Assembly: GCA_005281725.1 (NCBI GenBank)
Contig: SSBO01000010.1
Location: 924,461-988,460 of the forward strand
Direction: 5' to 3'
From: Wuchereria bancrofti
Taxonomy: Eukaryota > Nematoda > Chromadorea > Rhabditida > Onchocercidae
DNA length: 64,000 nt
The position numbers were made by a program, and so were the translations under genes. A model generated the notes under the pieces. The model did no database searches, was not told the origin of the DNA, and saw nothing but the letters and a program-made list of their open reading frames with translations. This document shows positions 1-11,067 of this stretch, piece by piece; positions within the stretch are counted from its first letter, which is position 1; every line of letters starts with the position of its first letter.

Positions 1-29
1 AAAAAAGAGTGAAAAATAATGTAATACAC

Positions 30-58
30 ATCAATCAATCAATCAATCAATCAATCAA
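30..58. repeat. ATCA tetranucleotide microsatellite
   Basis: About seven uninterrupted ATCA units, followed by an imperfect continuation to about position 70. Confidence 0.9.
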
Positions 59-735
59 ATAAATCAATAAAATATATCGCTGAAAGTAAAAGTTAGATGT
101 AAAATGAAAGAGCCATTGTGATAATGAAAGAATGAGTGTTATTAGCAAAGTGTACAACTTGTTAATTGGAAATTTGTTCGTTTTAAAATGAAGCTTTAGA
201 TTTTTAAGGAATATTTGTTGAGGAAGAAATAAACTTCAGCAATCATTTTAATCATTGGTAAAAGCAGAAGATTGTTAAGTTTCAATTTTTCTTTTCTTTA
301 ATTTGGATACTCTGATGGTGCATTTGCATTTGACATTAACTTTAAATAATTCTTAGATAAAAATGTAATATGATATTTAAGAGTGGAAAGTTTAATACTA
401 CAGCAAAAGAAGAGTTCAAATCAATCATTGTTGATCGATTTTTTTTTGAAGATCAGTTAGATCTCTGATGACATAACTTTGTTCAATTATTTTAAGTAAC
501 ATATTACTTTTTTCATTCTGAACAAAAAGAATATAAAAAAAGAAAAAAGATTAATGTGTCGTAAAAAGTGCAACAAAAGACAATAATAGAGAGAAGTTAT
601 TATAAAGAGTAAAGTGATTAGTAAAGTTATTGAATAGTAACAAATGGTTGTGATAGCAATAAGTGAATTTCAAAATGGCACTGAAATGGAATGCGATCCT
701 CAGATGACTAAGTTTCCAGTTTATGCCGAGAAAAG

Positions 736-757
736 CGAGAGAGAGAGAGAGAGAGAA
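736..757. repeat. GA dinucleotide repeat
   Basis: Run of about ten GA units followed by further purine-only sequence. Confidence 0.85.
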
Positions 758-1157
758 GAGGAAAAACACTGTAAGAAGGTCAAATATTGTAAGTTAATTC
801 ATCGTATGTCAGAATAATCCGACAAAAATGAAAATCGGAAGATTTGTTAGGAATGGAAAAGCTAATGCTGGCAATTTAAAGTGAACAGAAATAATTTGAA
901 TAAATGAGAAATGTTCCAATGATACTTGATGAATCGAAATAAATCATTGTTAATAATTTAATTGATTGCATAATGGGAAATAGGTTAATTTGCATGATGG
1001 CTTACTTACTTCTAATAAATATTTAGTGCAGAAGTGTTTTTGTTGCTTTCAGACAAAAGTATTATTTAATAAAAAAAAAAAAAAGAAAACAGTGAAGGTA
1101 TTTTGAACCTTTTTGCACTTTGTGATATAAAATTATTGTTATTAAAGAATGTAAAAT

Positions 1158-1190
1158 TATTAATATTATTATTATTATTATTATTATTAA
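1158..1190. repeat. ATT trinucleotide repeat
   Basis: About nine consecutive ATT/TTA units in non-coding DNA. Confidence 0.85.
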
Positions 1191-2460
1191 AGTGATATTT
1201 CAATCAAAAACATCGAACTGAAAAGCTAATGTGTTCATATCAAAAGAGAGCATAAAACATACAAAAACAAAGTGGAAAAAACGGTTCACAAAAAACAAAA
1301 AGAAAATTTTAAGCGGAAAATGAATTACTGCTAATAGCGCTATTTGCACAGCTATTAAGCTCAATGACTCTAAATATAGTTTTTTAGCGAAATATCAATA
1401 AAATAGCTGGCAATTTCATCTGCAATATAGCTATTAATTCCTAATATTATTTTTAAATTAAAAAATCAATCGATTGAATTATTATAAATATTTTGCACAT
1501 GATGAAATTAATTGCCTCATATCACTACATAACTCATTAACAATGCATTTCATAATATCTCTTCCTGATTTTATCATTAAGTTAAGACTGCCAGAGAAAC
1601 AACTTATCATTGAGCTTCATTGTTTGATGAAGAAACGAAATTATTTTCAGCTTTAAATTCTTAAATTCTATTTAATTTCGATTTTGAATAGCTGCGTAAT
1701 AAATTTCAATGTTATCAATCTTATCAATAGCAAAATAAATGATCAGTTGGTTCAAGCGAAATTGTGTTTACTATACCAGGAGTGCAGAGACATATGAGAG
1801 TAAATATCATTCATTAGAATGAGAAAAGAAAATAATTAATAATATTTCAATTCTACCTTCAAAATTTTACAAAATGTTAGGTTACAAATAAGCATTAATT
1901 AAAATTTTAACAAACAATGATTTTCCTGCAGAAAATTTTCAAACTTTTCAAACAAAATAGAAATGTTAGAAATGAAAATTTCTCTTCCTTTTCTCTTTTC
2001 ACCACATTTCTTCATAATTTTTAGCCTTTTTGTCATGAATTAAATTTCACATAAATTTCTGAAACGATCAGCTGTGTAAATTAACAAGGAAAAGGACAAA
2101 ATCGCTTTCACTTTTCCATCTTCTCTTCTGACCTTTCCTTTGTGAATATGTTGCAAAGTACAATTTTTAATTAAATTTCTTAGAGAAGAAATAATCAGTA
2201 ATTAATCGATTGGATTGTAATTTATGAGAGTGTCAATAGCGCCATTAGCTTTATCGGCTAACTATTGATCTATTCAGTTAAGATATAAAGTAGCAAAAGT
2301 ATACTTGAATTAATCTAAAGGCGAAAAGTAACTAACAGCCATAAAAGCGCGACGAAAATTCTGTTTAATAAGAAAATAAATGGCAATTTCTAAGATTTAC
2401 ATGAAATAATTTTGTTATTTTAAAGACTACAAGCAATAAATAGTTTTTAATGAGAAATAA

Positions 2461-2500
2461 GAGAGAAAGAGAAAGAGAGGGAGAGAAAGAAGAAAGTGAA
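2461..2500. repeat. Imperfect GA/GGA purine tract
   Basis: Almost pure purine stretch made of GAGA, GAAA and GGGA units. A similar tract lies at 2,829-2,871. Confidence 0.75.
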
Positions 2501-2828
2501 TATAAACTTGAGAGAAAATAATTTAATAAAACTCGGAAATCATTTTAATCTATTATTAATAATAACTGTTCTGAATCAACAATTTTCCCAAGTATTTCAC
2601 TTTTTTTTTTTCAAAATGAAATCAAATTTATCGGCAAAACGGCAATTAAAGCGGTTTTAATATGTACTTTGAAGAGTGAGGAAAATTTCTTCGATATGAA
2701 TGAGTGATTAAATTTAATTTGACACATACGAATCATTTCAAAATTTAAAATTTCATTAAAAATGGAATTATTTCAAAATAAAATAAAATCAATCAATATT
2801 TTTACGTTTGAAGTGCTTTTTTTTCGAG

Positions 2829-2871
2829 ATAGAGAGAGGGAGAGAGAGAGGGAGAAAGAGGGAGAGAGATA
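2829..2871. repeat. Imperfect GA/GGGA purine tract
   Basis: Purine-only run of GAGAGA and GGGAGA units, interrupted by AAGA. Confidence 0.75.
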
Positions 2872-4859
2872 TAACAAGTTTGTTTGTAAGAAGTTTTAAT
2901 TACATTCTTTTTTACTACAGCAAAAAAGCCATTTGAAAAAAAAAAAATATTTCGTTCAAAGATTGAAACAGCAAAATAAAAATCTCAGATTTTTGCAGTG
3001 TCAAATGGAAATGATTGTGACAGCCTGGAAATCAACCTATTACACAGTTTCAAAATATTTCGTAATTTTAAAATTTGGTGATTGCAACTTTTGTTCTAAT
3101 AATGAATGAAATAAATGGAATGGAATAAGTCTTTGAACAAATCATTAAAATTTATTCATTCTTTTTTCAGAGGGATACAAAAGCAGAGCGAATAGTAAAT
3201 AAACAATTAAGCAAGCTGATTACAAAGTTTTAGAAAAGCATATAAATTGAAACTAATGAAAAAAGAGTTTATAAATTGAACTTCAAAAAAAAAAGAGATT
3301 TTCTTAGATAAATATAAATTAAGAGAAAGTTTAATAGTTGACATAATGTGTTTCTGTCGATTGATTTGTGACAAATCCAAGTGAAATAACACTGAAACAT
3401 AGTAATTAGAATATAATTATTGCCTGTCACGGAAAAATAATTGTGAAATGAGAAAGAAATGAGAAATGATAATAGAGGCAATTGCAGAGATAACAATAAT
3501 GGAATGTTATTGTAAAGGAAAAATTGCTGAGTTATGCAAAAACAAATAACGAAAAATTAATAATTAAAAATAACAGTGATTAATGATAACTAATGGCAAT
3601 AGCAATGGTAAGTGATAATAATAATGGAAAAATATTAGTATTTCTAGGAAATGTTATTCATTTGATAAATCAAACTGTGCTTATCTACGATGATCTATAA
3701 TTATCAATAAGTCAAACTGTGGAAGAACAAATTTATCTTAAATTATTTGTTGATCAATTCGTTGCTTCGTTCCACACTAAAAATGAAGAGGTACGGGAAT
3801 GGTATACATAAAAACAAGTAACATAGCAAGTTTTGTTGTATTGTAAATTTAAAACAGCATGATCTTTGAACTTGATTCTGGCATGAAATTTCATGGAAAT
3901 TTAAGAAGCATCGAATTGCTACAGAAATGTAGATAAAAAGGCTCCCAAACTGGATAAATGAATTGATAAAAAATTATGCTGCATAATTTAATTATTTCCG
4001 TTTCTCATACGTAATAGTCTCCGGAAAACTTCAAGATCATTGTTGCAACTTTTCTTTTACTTTGGTAAAAATGTTTGATCAATTTGTTTTTTCCACGACG
4101 AAAAAATTATTATATCTCGAAAGTTATCAAAGTAGAAAAGTCATATGCGAAATAAATGACCTTAAAATCAAATTTATAGAAAATGAGAGGTACGGTTAAG
4201 CAATAATGCTTTTGATGTCACAAATAATGCTATTGGGGTCATCGTTAATGTAAATATGGCAGCAAAACGATTGAGATTGTTGAGAGATTTTAAATTTAAA
4301 AGATAAGGAAATGAAGAAGTATTCCTGAAATTAGTAATACAAGTGTGACCAATTATAAAAAGCAAAAATGAAATTGAAGTTAAAATTAAACTAAAAATGC
4401 AGAAGGGTTATAAACAAGTGTGAAAACAAATGAAACATAGAATAGTCATAAAAAATAGAAAAAAAACATAAAACATAGACTCGGCAATTCTGTTCCAACT
4501 CAGTTAAGAAGAAGTAAATAAGTTTATTTATAAAAGATAAATACTTCGTTGATTAGAATATAAGATATTTTTAAATGATGGGAAATGATAAAAAAACGAA
4601 ATGAGAGGAAAATTATCCTAAAAAATAATCTAACATACGGCAGCGATAAGCATTAAGATAAGAATTGGTAAAAATTTTCCTTTTAAAAAGATTAGATAAA
4701 AACCGGATTCAAGAAAGGTTAACTCTTAAAAATTATGCAAGAAAAAGACTGAAAATTTTTTTGGAATTTTTTTTAAAATTATTTCAATGCGAAGGAATGA
4801 AAATCTCAAGGATATCCTGAAAGATGTACAACATTGTTAACTGTCATAATTAGAAACAC

Positions 4860-5142
4860 TGTCCGTACGTGAAAATGAAGAAAGTGCGGCGGAATTGGAG
4901 AAAGTGCGGAATTGGAGACATAAACGCTTTGAGCAAAGAATTGCAATTAAGGGCAGAAATTGATTGGTTCATGGAATACTTCACAAATCAGCGAGATGTC
5001 AGTACATTTGGTAGGTTTTCTACTTAGAGACATAATCAACAGGAAAAGAAATGAATTGATGATACAGCAATCCTCCAGGAAGCATCAGATTCCGGAAGCG
5101 GAGATACCTGAACCGAATTCAGCTCTAATCAGCAGCAGATAG
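4860..5142 (+). other. GC-richer, coding-like patch of unknown origin
   Basis: This patch is clearly less AT-rich than the flanking kilobases. From an ATG at about 4,874, a plus-strand frame reads MKKVRRNWRKCGIGDINALS and stops after about 50 codons in all. A second plus frame is open from 4,960 to a TAG at 5,142 and contains HLVGFLLRDIINRKRNEL followed by a Pro/Glu-rich tail; it begins at TTG, not ATG. The first 40 bases contain a short imperfect tandem repeat (GAAAGTGCGG...AATTGGAGA twice). I do not recognise a family. It could be an orphan exon, a decayed gene or a transposon scrap. Confidence 0.3.
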
Positions 5143-5751
5143 TTCGGATTTTTGAGGTTATTTGAATTTGTTTTCTTCTTTTATAATTTCATCAAAATTT
5201 TTCCTTTTATTCAACAAAATTCAGTGTAAATCCTTTTTTAATTTTACATTAAACAACAGTACGAGCGATGGAAGGTGACAGAAAATCAAAATCAGAAATC
5301 AGATCATTCTCGAGACCGAATAACAATTTTTTATGAACAAATGTAAGATTTCATTCTAATTATCTCTTTGTGTATTATCAGAAATATTATCAAACAGGAA
5401 TACTTTGATAAATTCAAGTTTTATTCCTTCGCAGTTCAATTAAAATAATAGAATGAGAAATATTAGCTAGAAATTTGACATAGTCTATGTCTATTTAATA
5501 ACTCTGTAAAAAAAAAAGAAGAAAAAAAGTGAACACAATGCAGCAGTTGTCTTCTGATGCTAACAGTGAAACATTTCATATTTACATTTCTGCATTGATT
5601 TTTATAAACAAAAAAGAAAAAAACTTTCAAAAATCAACTTTTAACTAAAAATGAATAGCACTGAATGATGTGTCTTCAAAGAAATAATGTAAATTGAACT
5701 TTTAAGAGAACAATTTAAGTAATGGCCTGTTGCTAATGAATCTTATCAATC

Positions 5752-5907
5752 GAAATTCATGATATTTTCGAAAGGACGACAAATGTTTTTGCAGTTGTTA
5801 TTGAGGTAAACTAGCAGACGCTAAAATTTTCCGATGGTTAAATTGAAATTTAAGATATTTTCAAAAGGACAAGAAATATATTTTGAAGTTGTTATTGAGG
5901 TTAGAAC
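5752..5907. repeat. Diverged two-copy tandem duplication, period about 93 bp
   Basis: The block starting GATATTTTCGAAAGGAC at 5,761 recurs as GATATTTTCAAAAGGAC at 5,854. Both are followed by GTTGTTATTGAGGT at matching spacing. The copies have substitutions throughout, so the event is old. Confidence 0.75.
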
Positions 5908-7300
5908 TTTCCAGCAAATGAATTTTTCTACTAAAATGCTATCTTAGCTTTATAAAATGCTATCTTTGCCTACTTAGACACTTGAAAACGAGTGATAACG
6001 GATGAAAATGAAAAGAGGAATTAACTTCTCGGATTATTTGAATATTTCCATTAATAAGTCATGTTATGCATATTTACTTTTGTTGGTATCAGTTAAGCCT
6101 TAAAAATTCTCGATAAACTGGTTTAAAAAACGAACTTGATGAAAATTTTATCTTGAAATGTTCAAATAAGCCAAGAAGAGAAATAATTCCCAATGGAAAT
6201 AAGAAGTTTCATGTTCCCAATCTTCGACTACTTACGTCATCATGGAATATGTAAAATGACTGATTCAGTGATTCTGTTGTTCCCAAATGGATATTTCACA
6301 CATAGTTATAATATTTTGCTAGGAAGTTAAATTTAAACTTCATAATCTAAAAGTTTTTATTTACACTTCAAGAAACAGCTTCAAAAATTCAAATTAGAAA
6401 TTAAAACGTTTTGAAAAGAATGAAAAAAAAGCAAATTAACATTAAATTCAGAAAAATAATCACAAACAGTTTTTCTTTTTAAATTAATGGCTGACATTTT
6501 CATTATTACTTGGGTTAACTTATAAAGATAACACAAACATAAAAAGAAAAAAATTTCTGCTTTCTGATTTCACGAATGAATTTTTTCCACTAATTTTATA
6601 AAAATTCCTTCTAAAAGTAAAGTGCGCAATATATTTCGGACAATAGTAACTGGATAGGATTAATAATTGAAAATATAGCTCTGATCCGAGCGGAAATAGC
6701 TATTGCTTGCAAATATGTTCATTATTAGAAAGAAACAAGTAAGTTAAACTTTGAAGAGAGCAATTTCAGTAGTAGCTTGCATTTTTATCTGATCGATCAA
6801 CCACATAAATTGCGAGAAGTAAATATTCAAATATATTCCAAAAGACTTTTCTAATTATTTCGTTTCATTTAAAATGCCACCTATCCAATTTACGGATGTT
6901 AAATAGAATATTTCAAATTAAAATATATGGAAGCATGCAAAACAACAAAGGAAGAAATGGAAAAAATGTTTTTGTTGTTATTGTCTGAGGAAGAAAAAAG
7001 CAGCAAATGAAAGTAACTGTTTATTTAAATGTTTATGAATAAGATTTGGCTTATTGTAAAACGAATGGTTTATCCGTGCTATTAAATAGGGATTAAAGAA
7101 CAAAAGTTTTTAGTTTCAAATTTCATGCGCTATTTTCTGTAGTGGCGAAAAAAAGATGAGAAATAGATACCTAAGAGGTACTTCTATTCATTCATCGATA
7201 CAATAAACAATATGTAATGATAGCAATTACTGATATCATCCGATTAATTAGTTTACTTCTTGAATACTGGAAATAATTGAGTGTCACATAAACATTCTTC

Positions 7301-7352
7301 GTTTGTTCATTCGTTCGTTCATTCGATCGATCGATCGATCGATCGATCGATC
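7301..7352. repeat. TTCG then ATCG microsatellite
   Basis: A few TTCG/TTCA units run into about seven perfect ATCG units. ATCG repeats are self-complementary, so the array can pair with itself. Confidence 0.9.
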
Positions 7353-8100
7353 ATTGCGATCGTTATGATTATGTTTCTCGCGATCTTTTGCTGCACTTTT
7401 ATTAGCAAACAAAGGATCTTCTTCCAAGTAACAAATAAGTGGCACTATATTTCATTTTAGTTAAAATTCTGCAAATCGTCCTTTTCTAAACAAAAAAAGA
7501 AATTGAATAAGTGAGAAATTTCAACAAGTAATATTTGCTTGTTGAAAAAAGCTATAAGGAAATTAAAATGAAATCATCTAAAATTATCATCGAACAGCTT
7601 CAATCTGCAAATGCCTTTTTGCCGTAATCCTTTGAAATCTTTGGAAAGTTTGAGAAGCAATTAGAGATAAACATAGAATGAGTGTATCAATTAATTAAAA
7701 AAATTGTGCTGAAAGAAGCGTAAGTAAGCAAGAAACAAGAATGAGAGCAACTCAACTTAAAATCTTGATTAAACATTTCAAATTATTGAACTAAGCAATT
7801 CCTGACATGATATGGGCAAATAATTCAGTTGACCTTTGAACCCATCATGGAATCAATGAAAAGTTTAAAATAACCGCGAAAACAGTTCTTGTAAACATTT
7901 ATTGCCGGGAAAATTGATTCATAGAATTACATTTAAAATAATTATTTAAGTTCCACTTTTTCGGCTTATTTTACTTTTATTTCTTAATAGACGCAAAATG
8001 AAACAGAGCGGAGAGAAAAATGACCTAAGCTAAGACCTTTGTTGTAATTATGTAATAATGAGAGGTACGACGGAAAAAATGACGAAAGAGATATATGATA

Positions 8101-8136
8101 AAAGAGAGAGAGAGAGAGAGGGAGGGAGAAAGAGAG
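8101..8136. repeat. GA repeat
   Basis: About nine GA units followed by GGGAGGGAGAA purine sequence. Confidence 0.85.
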
Positions 8137-8359
8137 AATGAATGATTCTTTTAAATAGAAAAAGGAAGAGAAGGAATTTATGAAAATTTGAACAATTCTG
8201 AGGGAAAAAGGGGAGGTGCAGGAGAGGGGGAATTGTCTCGATGACAAGGTGAAGAGTAAGCGACAAAGAATTTCTTAAGATGATACAAGGGAAGAAGAAA
8301 GAAGGATGAAAATGAGCGCTTTGGTTAATTAGTCGTAGTGGTTGTAGTTTTCTTGCCAA

Positions 8360-8536
8360 TAACTCTAGACAGCTGCCAGAAGAGAGGGATGATTATAGGA
8401 GCGATATGGAAGCGGCGCTCTTGTCCTGTCGTCGTCGTCTGTTGGTTGCTACAAGCCCAAACTACCCTTTGTTAACCCTGACGTCCTTTTCTGGCTCATT
8501 TCAGCTATACATGGACAACTCATCGTTTCCCTCCCT

Positions 8537-8560
<24 letters not shown>
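8360..8560. promoter_or_regulatory. GC-richer island, possible promoter or non-coding exon
   Basis: A stretch with tandem GTC triplets (GTCGTCGTCGTC), CpG dinucleotides and C-rich blocks, in strong contrast to the AT-rich surroundings. It is followed directly by a perfect GA run. Plus- and minus-strand openings here are dominated by the repeat (RERERE-type translation) and are not credible proteins. By analogy with similar islands upstream of genes later in the window, it may mark a transcription start, but no downstream gene is visible. Confidence 0.3.
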
Positions 8561-8583
<23 letters not shown>

Positions 8584-8590
8584 GAGAAAG
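8541..8590. repeat. GA repeat (longest in the window)
   Basis: About 22 nearly perfect GA units with two single-base interruptions. Confidence 0.9.
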
Positions 8591-9416
8591 GAAGAAATCA
8601 AACCAAAGGATTAGTCTATGAGAGCACATTGCCAGAAGAGAATGCACTAAGCTGCTAATCTGCTCTGTAGTCTTAAGCTTATCTCTTCACTAGTTGCCCC
8701 ATCCAATTTCAACTTCATCAATCACACCTGTCAGTTGTTAACAAAGGTAATCATTCTGTCTTGGCATCAACAGAAGTGGAAAATGGTTGATCATACCACT
8801 CTGTCATATATTGCATATCTGTAAAATCTAACTTATTGATAAGATAAGAAGTTATCAATGAATTAATTTCCATTGATTACTTTTTTCATATAACATTTGG
8901 ATTGAGAAAATGTCGCGTTAATTTAAAATAACATATGGTTAATAAATGTCTTAACATAAGACCGATTAATTAATTGGATCCATTGATTGACGTTCTTTTT
9001 TCTCTCTTATAATTTCTTTTTTTTTTTTTGCTTGAAATAAATTTTAAGGAAATTTTTGGTTGTGTTTACTTATCATTTAGTCCTATTGAGAATAGCCAAT
9101 GAGAAAATGTGTGAGGAGAACGGCGGTGTAATTAATCACACTTTCCAATAAAGCATTTCATTTTCCGTATGACTCATTAAAGCTTTATCACAATGAACCG
9201 TTGTAGCTCAGATACTATCAGAATGACCCATTGTTTATTGTCCTATTGGGTATTTCCATTGTTTAGCTTAACAGTAAGCAACATAATTGTGAATGGAATT
9301 GATAACGATTGATAGGGATGAAAAATGGCTTGGAAGAAATTTCAGATCAATGAGGACAAAGATTACATGAAGCTCTAGAAAATAAATTAATGAATGAATT
9401 AACAATAATTGAGTAG

Positions 9417-9990
9417 TAAATAACATTTCAGTGATAATAAAGTGGACGATGTAAAGGTAAGCTGAGGTATTGATAAGTATGTAGTATAACGGTGATAATA
9501 AAAATTGGAATGATTTAACATTGTTAACAGAAAAGAAAAAACGAATGCTAGATGAACAGACAAAAAGGCCTATAATTGCCCAAAGTATTATTATTAAAAA
9601 TAAGAAATAACTATTATTTTGTAATTCTAACAATAAACTTTAAATTCCAAATTGTTGTCACATGGAAAGCCAAAAAATGCCAATGAAGCGGATTACACCA
9701 AAACGAATAAAATGCCTAAACAGTTGAAAATGTACGTTTACAAACTGGAATCGAAGCTAACAGAAAGTATGCGACTGTGTAACAAATAATATTTCAATGA
9801 TAATAAAATGGAACGGTGAATATGATAAGGTGTGGTATTGATAAGCATGTAGTATAACGATAATAATAAAAAATTAAATGATTTAAAAGCAATGCCAGAA
9901 GAAGAAATGAATTTATCATTATTCAAAATATTATTAGCAAATAAGAAATAATTATCACCCTCTAATTTTAACGGTAATAATTTGATAATT
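9417..9990. repeat. Diverged tandem duplication, period about 368 bp
   Basis: The segment at about 9,417-9,630 recurs at about 9,784-9,990. Shared landmarks in the same order are TTTCA(G/A)TGATAATAAA(G/A)TGG, GGTATTGATAAG(T/C)ATGTAGTATAACG, a GATAATAATAAAAA block, AATGATTTAA, and AATAAGAAATAA. Similarity is clear but imperfect, and it continues weakly upstream (GAAGCT landmarks). This may be a fragment of a dispersed repeat family. Confidence 0.7.
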
Positions 9991-10829
9991 TTAGCAGGAT
10001 TTTTAATTATATATAAAAGAATCAAGCGAACACTATAAAATGCAACAAAAATATAAATCAACAAAAATATAAATAGTTATGTGACTGAATTGTAGAAAGT
10101 TAACTGATTACATAAAAAAATGTAGATAGACGATTCATCAGTAAATCAACTCTCTTAGTACATTAATATATTTCACTGATCTAAAAAACTGATAAAAATA
10201 TCATTTTTTATCCAAAAAGAAGAAAAAAACAAATCGAAATGTATAATAATTTATCGCACTGTTCTTAATATAATGGACAGATTATCATTAATATCCTTAT
10301 CACAATTCGTTCCAAATAATCATTCTAATTTGAGGAATGAATCAAAATTATCAACAAGCGGTTAATATGCCTAATATGAGCCGTGTGCATTTCTCTTTGC
10401 AAATTTTTTGTATTCGTATATTTTTTGGGAAAGTTTATGTTATTGTAATTTTCAACTTTTTTAAAAATATTTTCTCTTCTAAAACTTTTATCCAGTTCTT
10501 TTCTTGATACATGAATTTTTTATTTTATATATACAGTTTTCATTTTTTATGCTCTTTTCTGCTAAATTTAATATTATAGTACGTATGAACAGTATCCATC
10601 AATTTTAGCGCACATTTATCAAATTCCGCAAATTAACTGTTAATTAGTGATTTTAATCACTGATTTGATCCATTGTTATTTGTGTATTTATTATAGCGTA
10701 TGCACAATACATCAGCATTATTATTCATTTTAAACAAGGAAAAAAGTGTGAATGTCAGAAATTCGAATAAAAATTTTATGACCACAAGCAATAGAAATTT
10801 ATAAACAATTACATAGTTGCAGAGCTACC

Positions 10830-11067
10830 TACTATTATCGTTTATTATTTTTATTATTGTTGCTATTAACATCACTATAACTATTAATTACTACCATTAT
10901 TATTCATTAATTATTACTATTATTCGCTGTTTTGTTGTTGCAATTACAATAAGAGTAACAATAATACCAATATTATCATTAGTACCATTGTTACCACTAT
11001 TATTATTATTGTTATTATTATTAATTAGTATTATTGCTGTCACTATTATTATTTATTATTGCTGTTG
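10830..11067. repeat. ATT/TTA-rich low-complexity array
   Basis: Imperfect ATT and ATTACT units for about 240 bp. The plus-strand opening across it translates to an I/T/L/Y repeat and is an artefact of the repeat. Confidence 0.8.

Larger units (their letters stand above)
1..4859. other. AT-rich non-coding tract, no gene recognised
   Basis: I see no recognisable gene on either strand. Open frames here are short, very rich in F/L/I/K/N and look like chance openings in AT-rich DNA. The tract holds simple repeats: ATCA units near the start, GA tracts near 736-757, 2,461-2,500 and 2,829-2,871, and an ATT tract near 1,158-1,190. It could be the distal 3' flank of rpm-1, a large intron of a gene outside the window, or plain intergenic DNA; the sequence does not decide. 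Confidence 0.6.
5143..8359. other. Non-coding tract with local duplication and microsatellite
   Basis: No gene recognised on either strand. It contains a 93-bp-period diverged tandem duplication (5,752-5,907), an ATCG microsatellite (7,301-7,352) and a GA tract (8,101-8,136). Confidence 0.6.

Noticed and set aside
8406..8621. 71-codon plus-strand ORF with a long Arg-Glu repeat
   Set aside because: Most of the protein is the translation of the GA microsatellite; there is no family motif.
9198..9270. tRNA-like GTAGCTCAGAT word near 9,203
   Set aside because: No matching TPsiC arm (GGTTCRA) or acceptor stem follows at the right distance.
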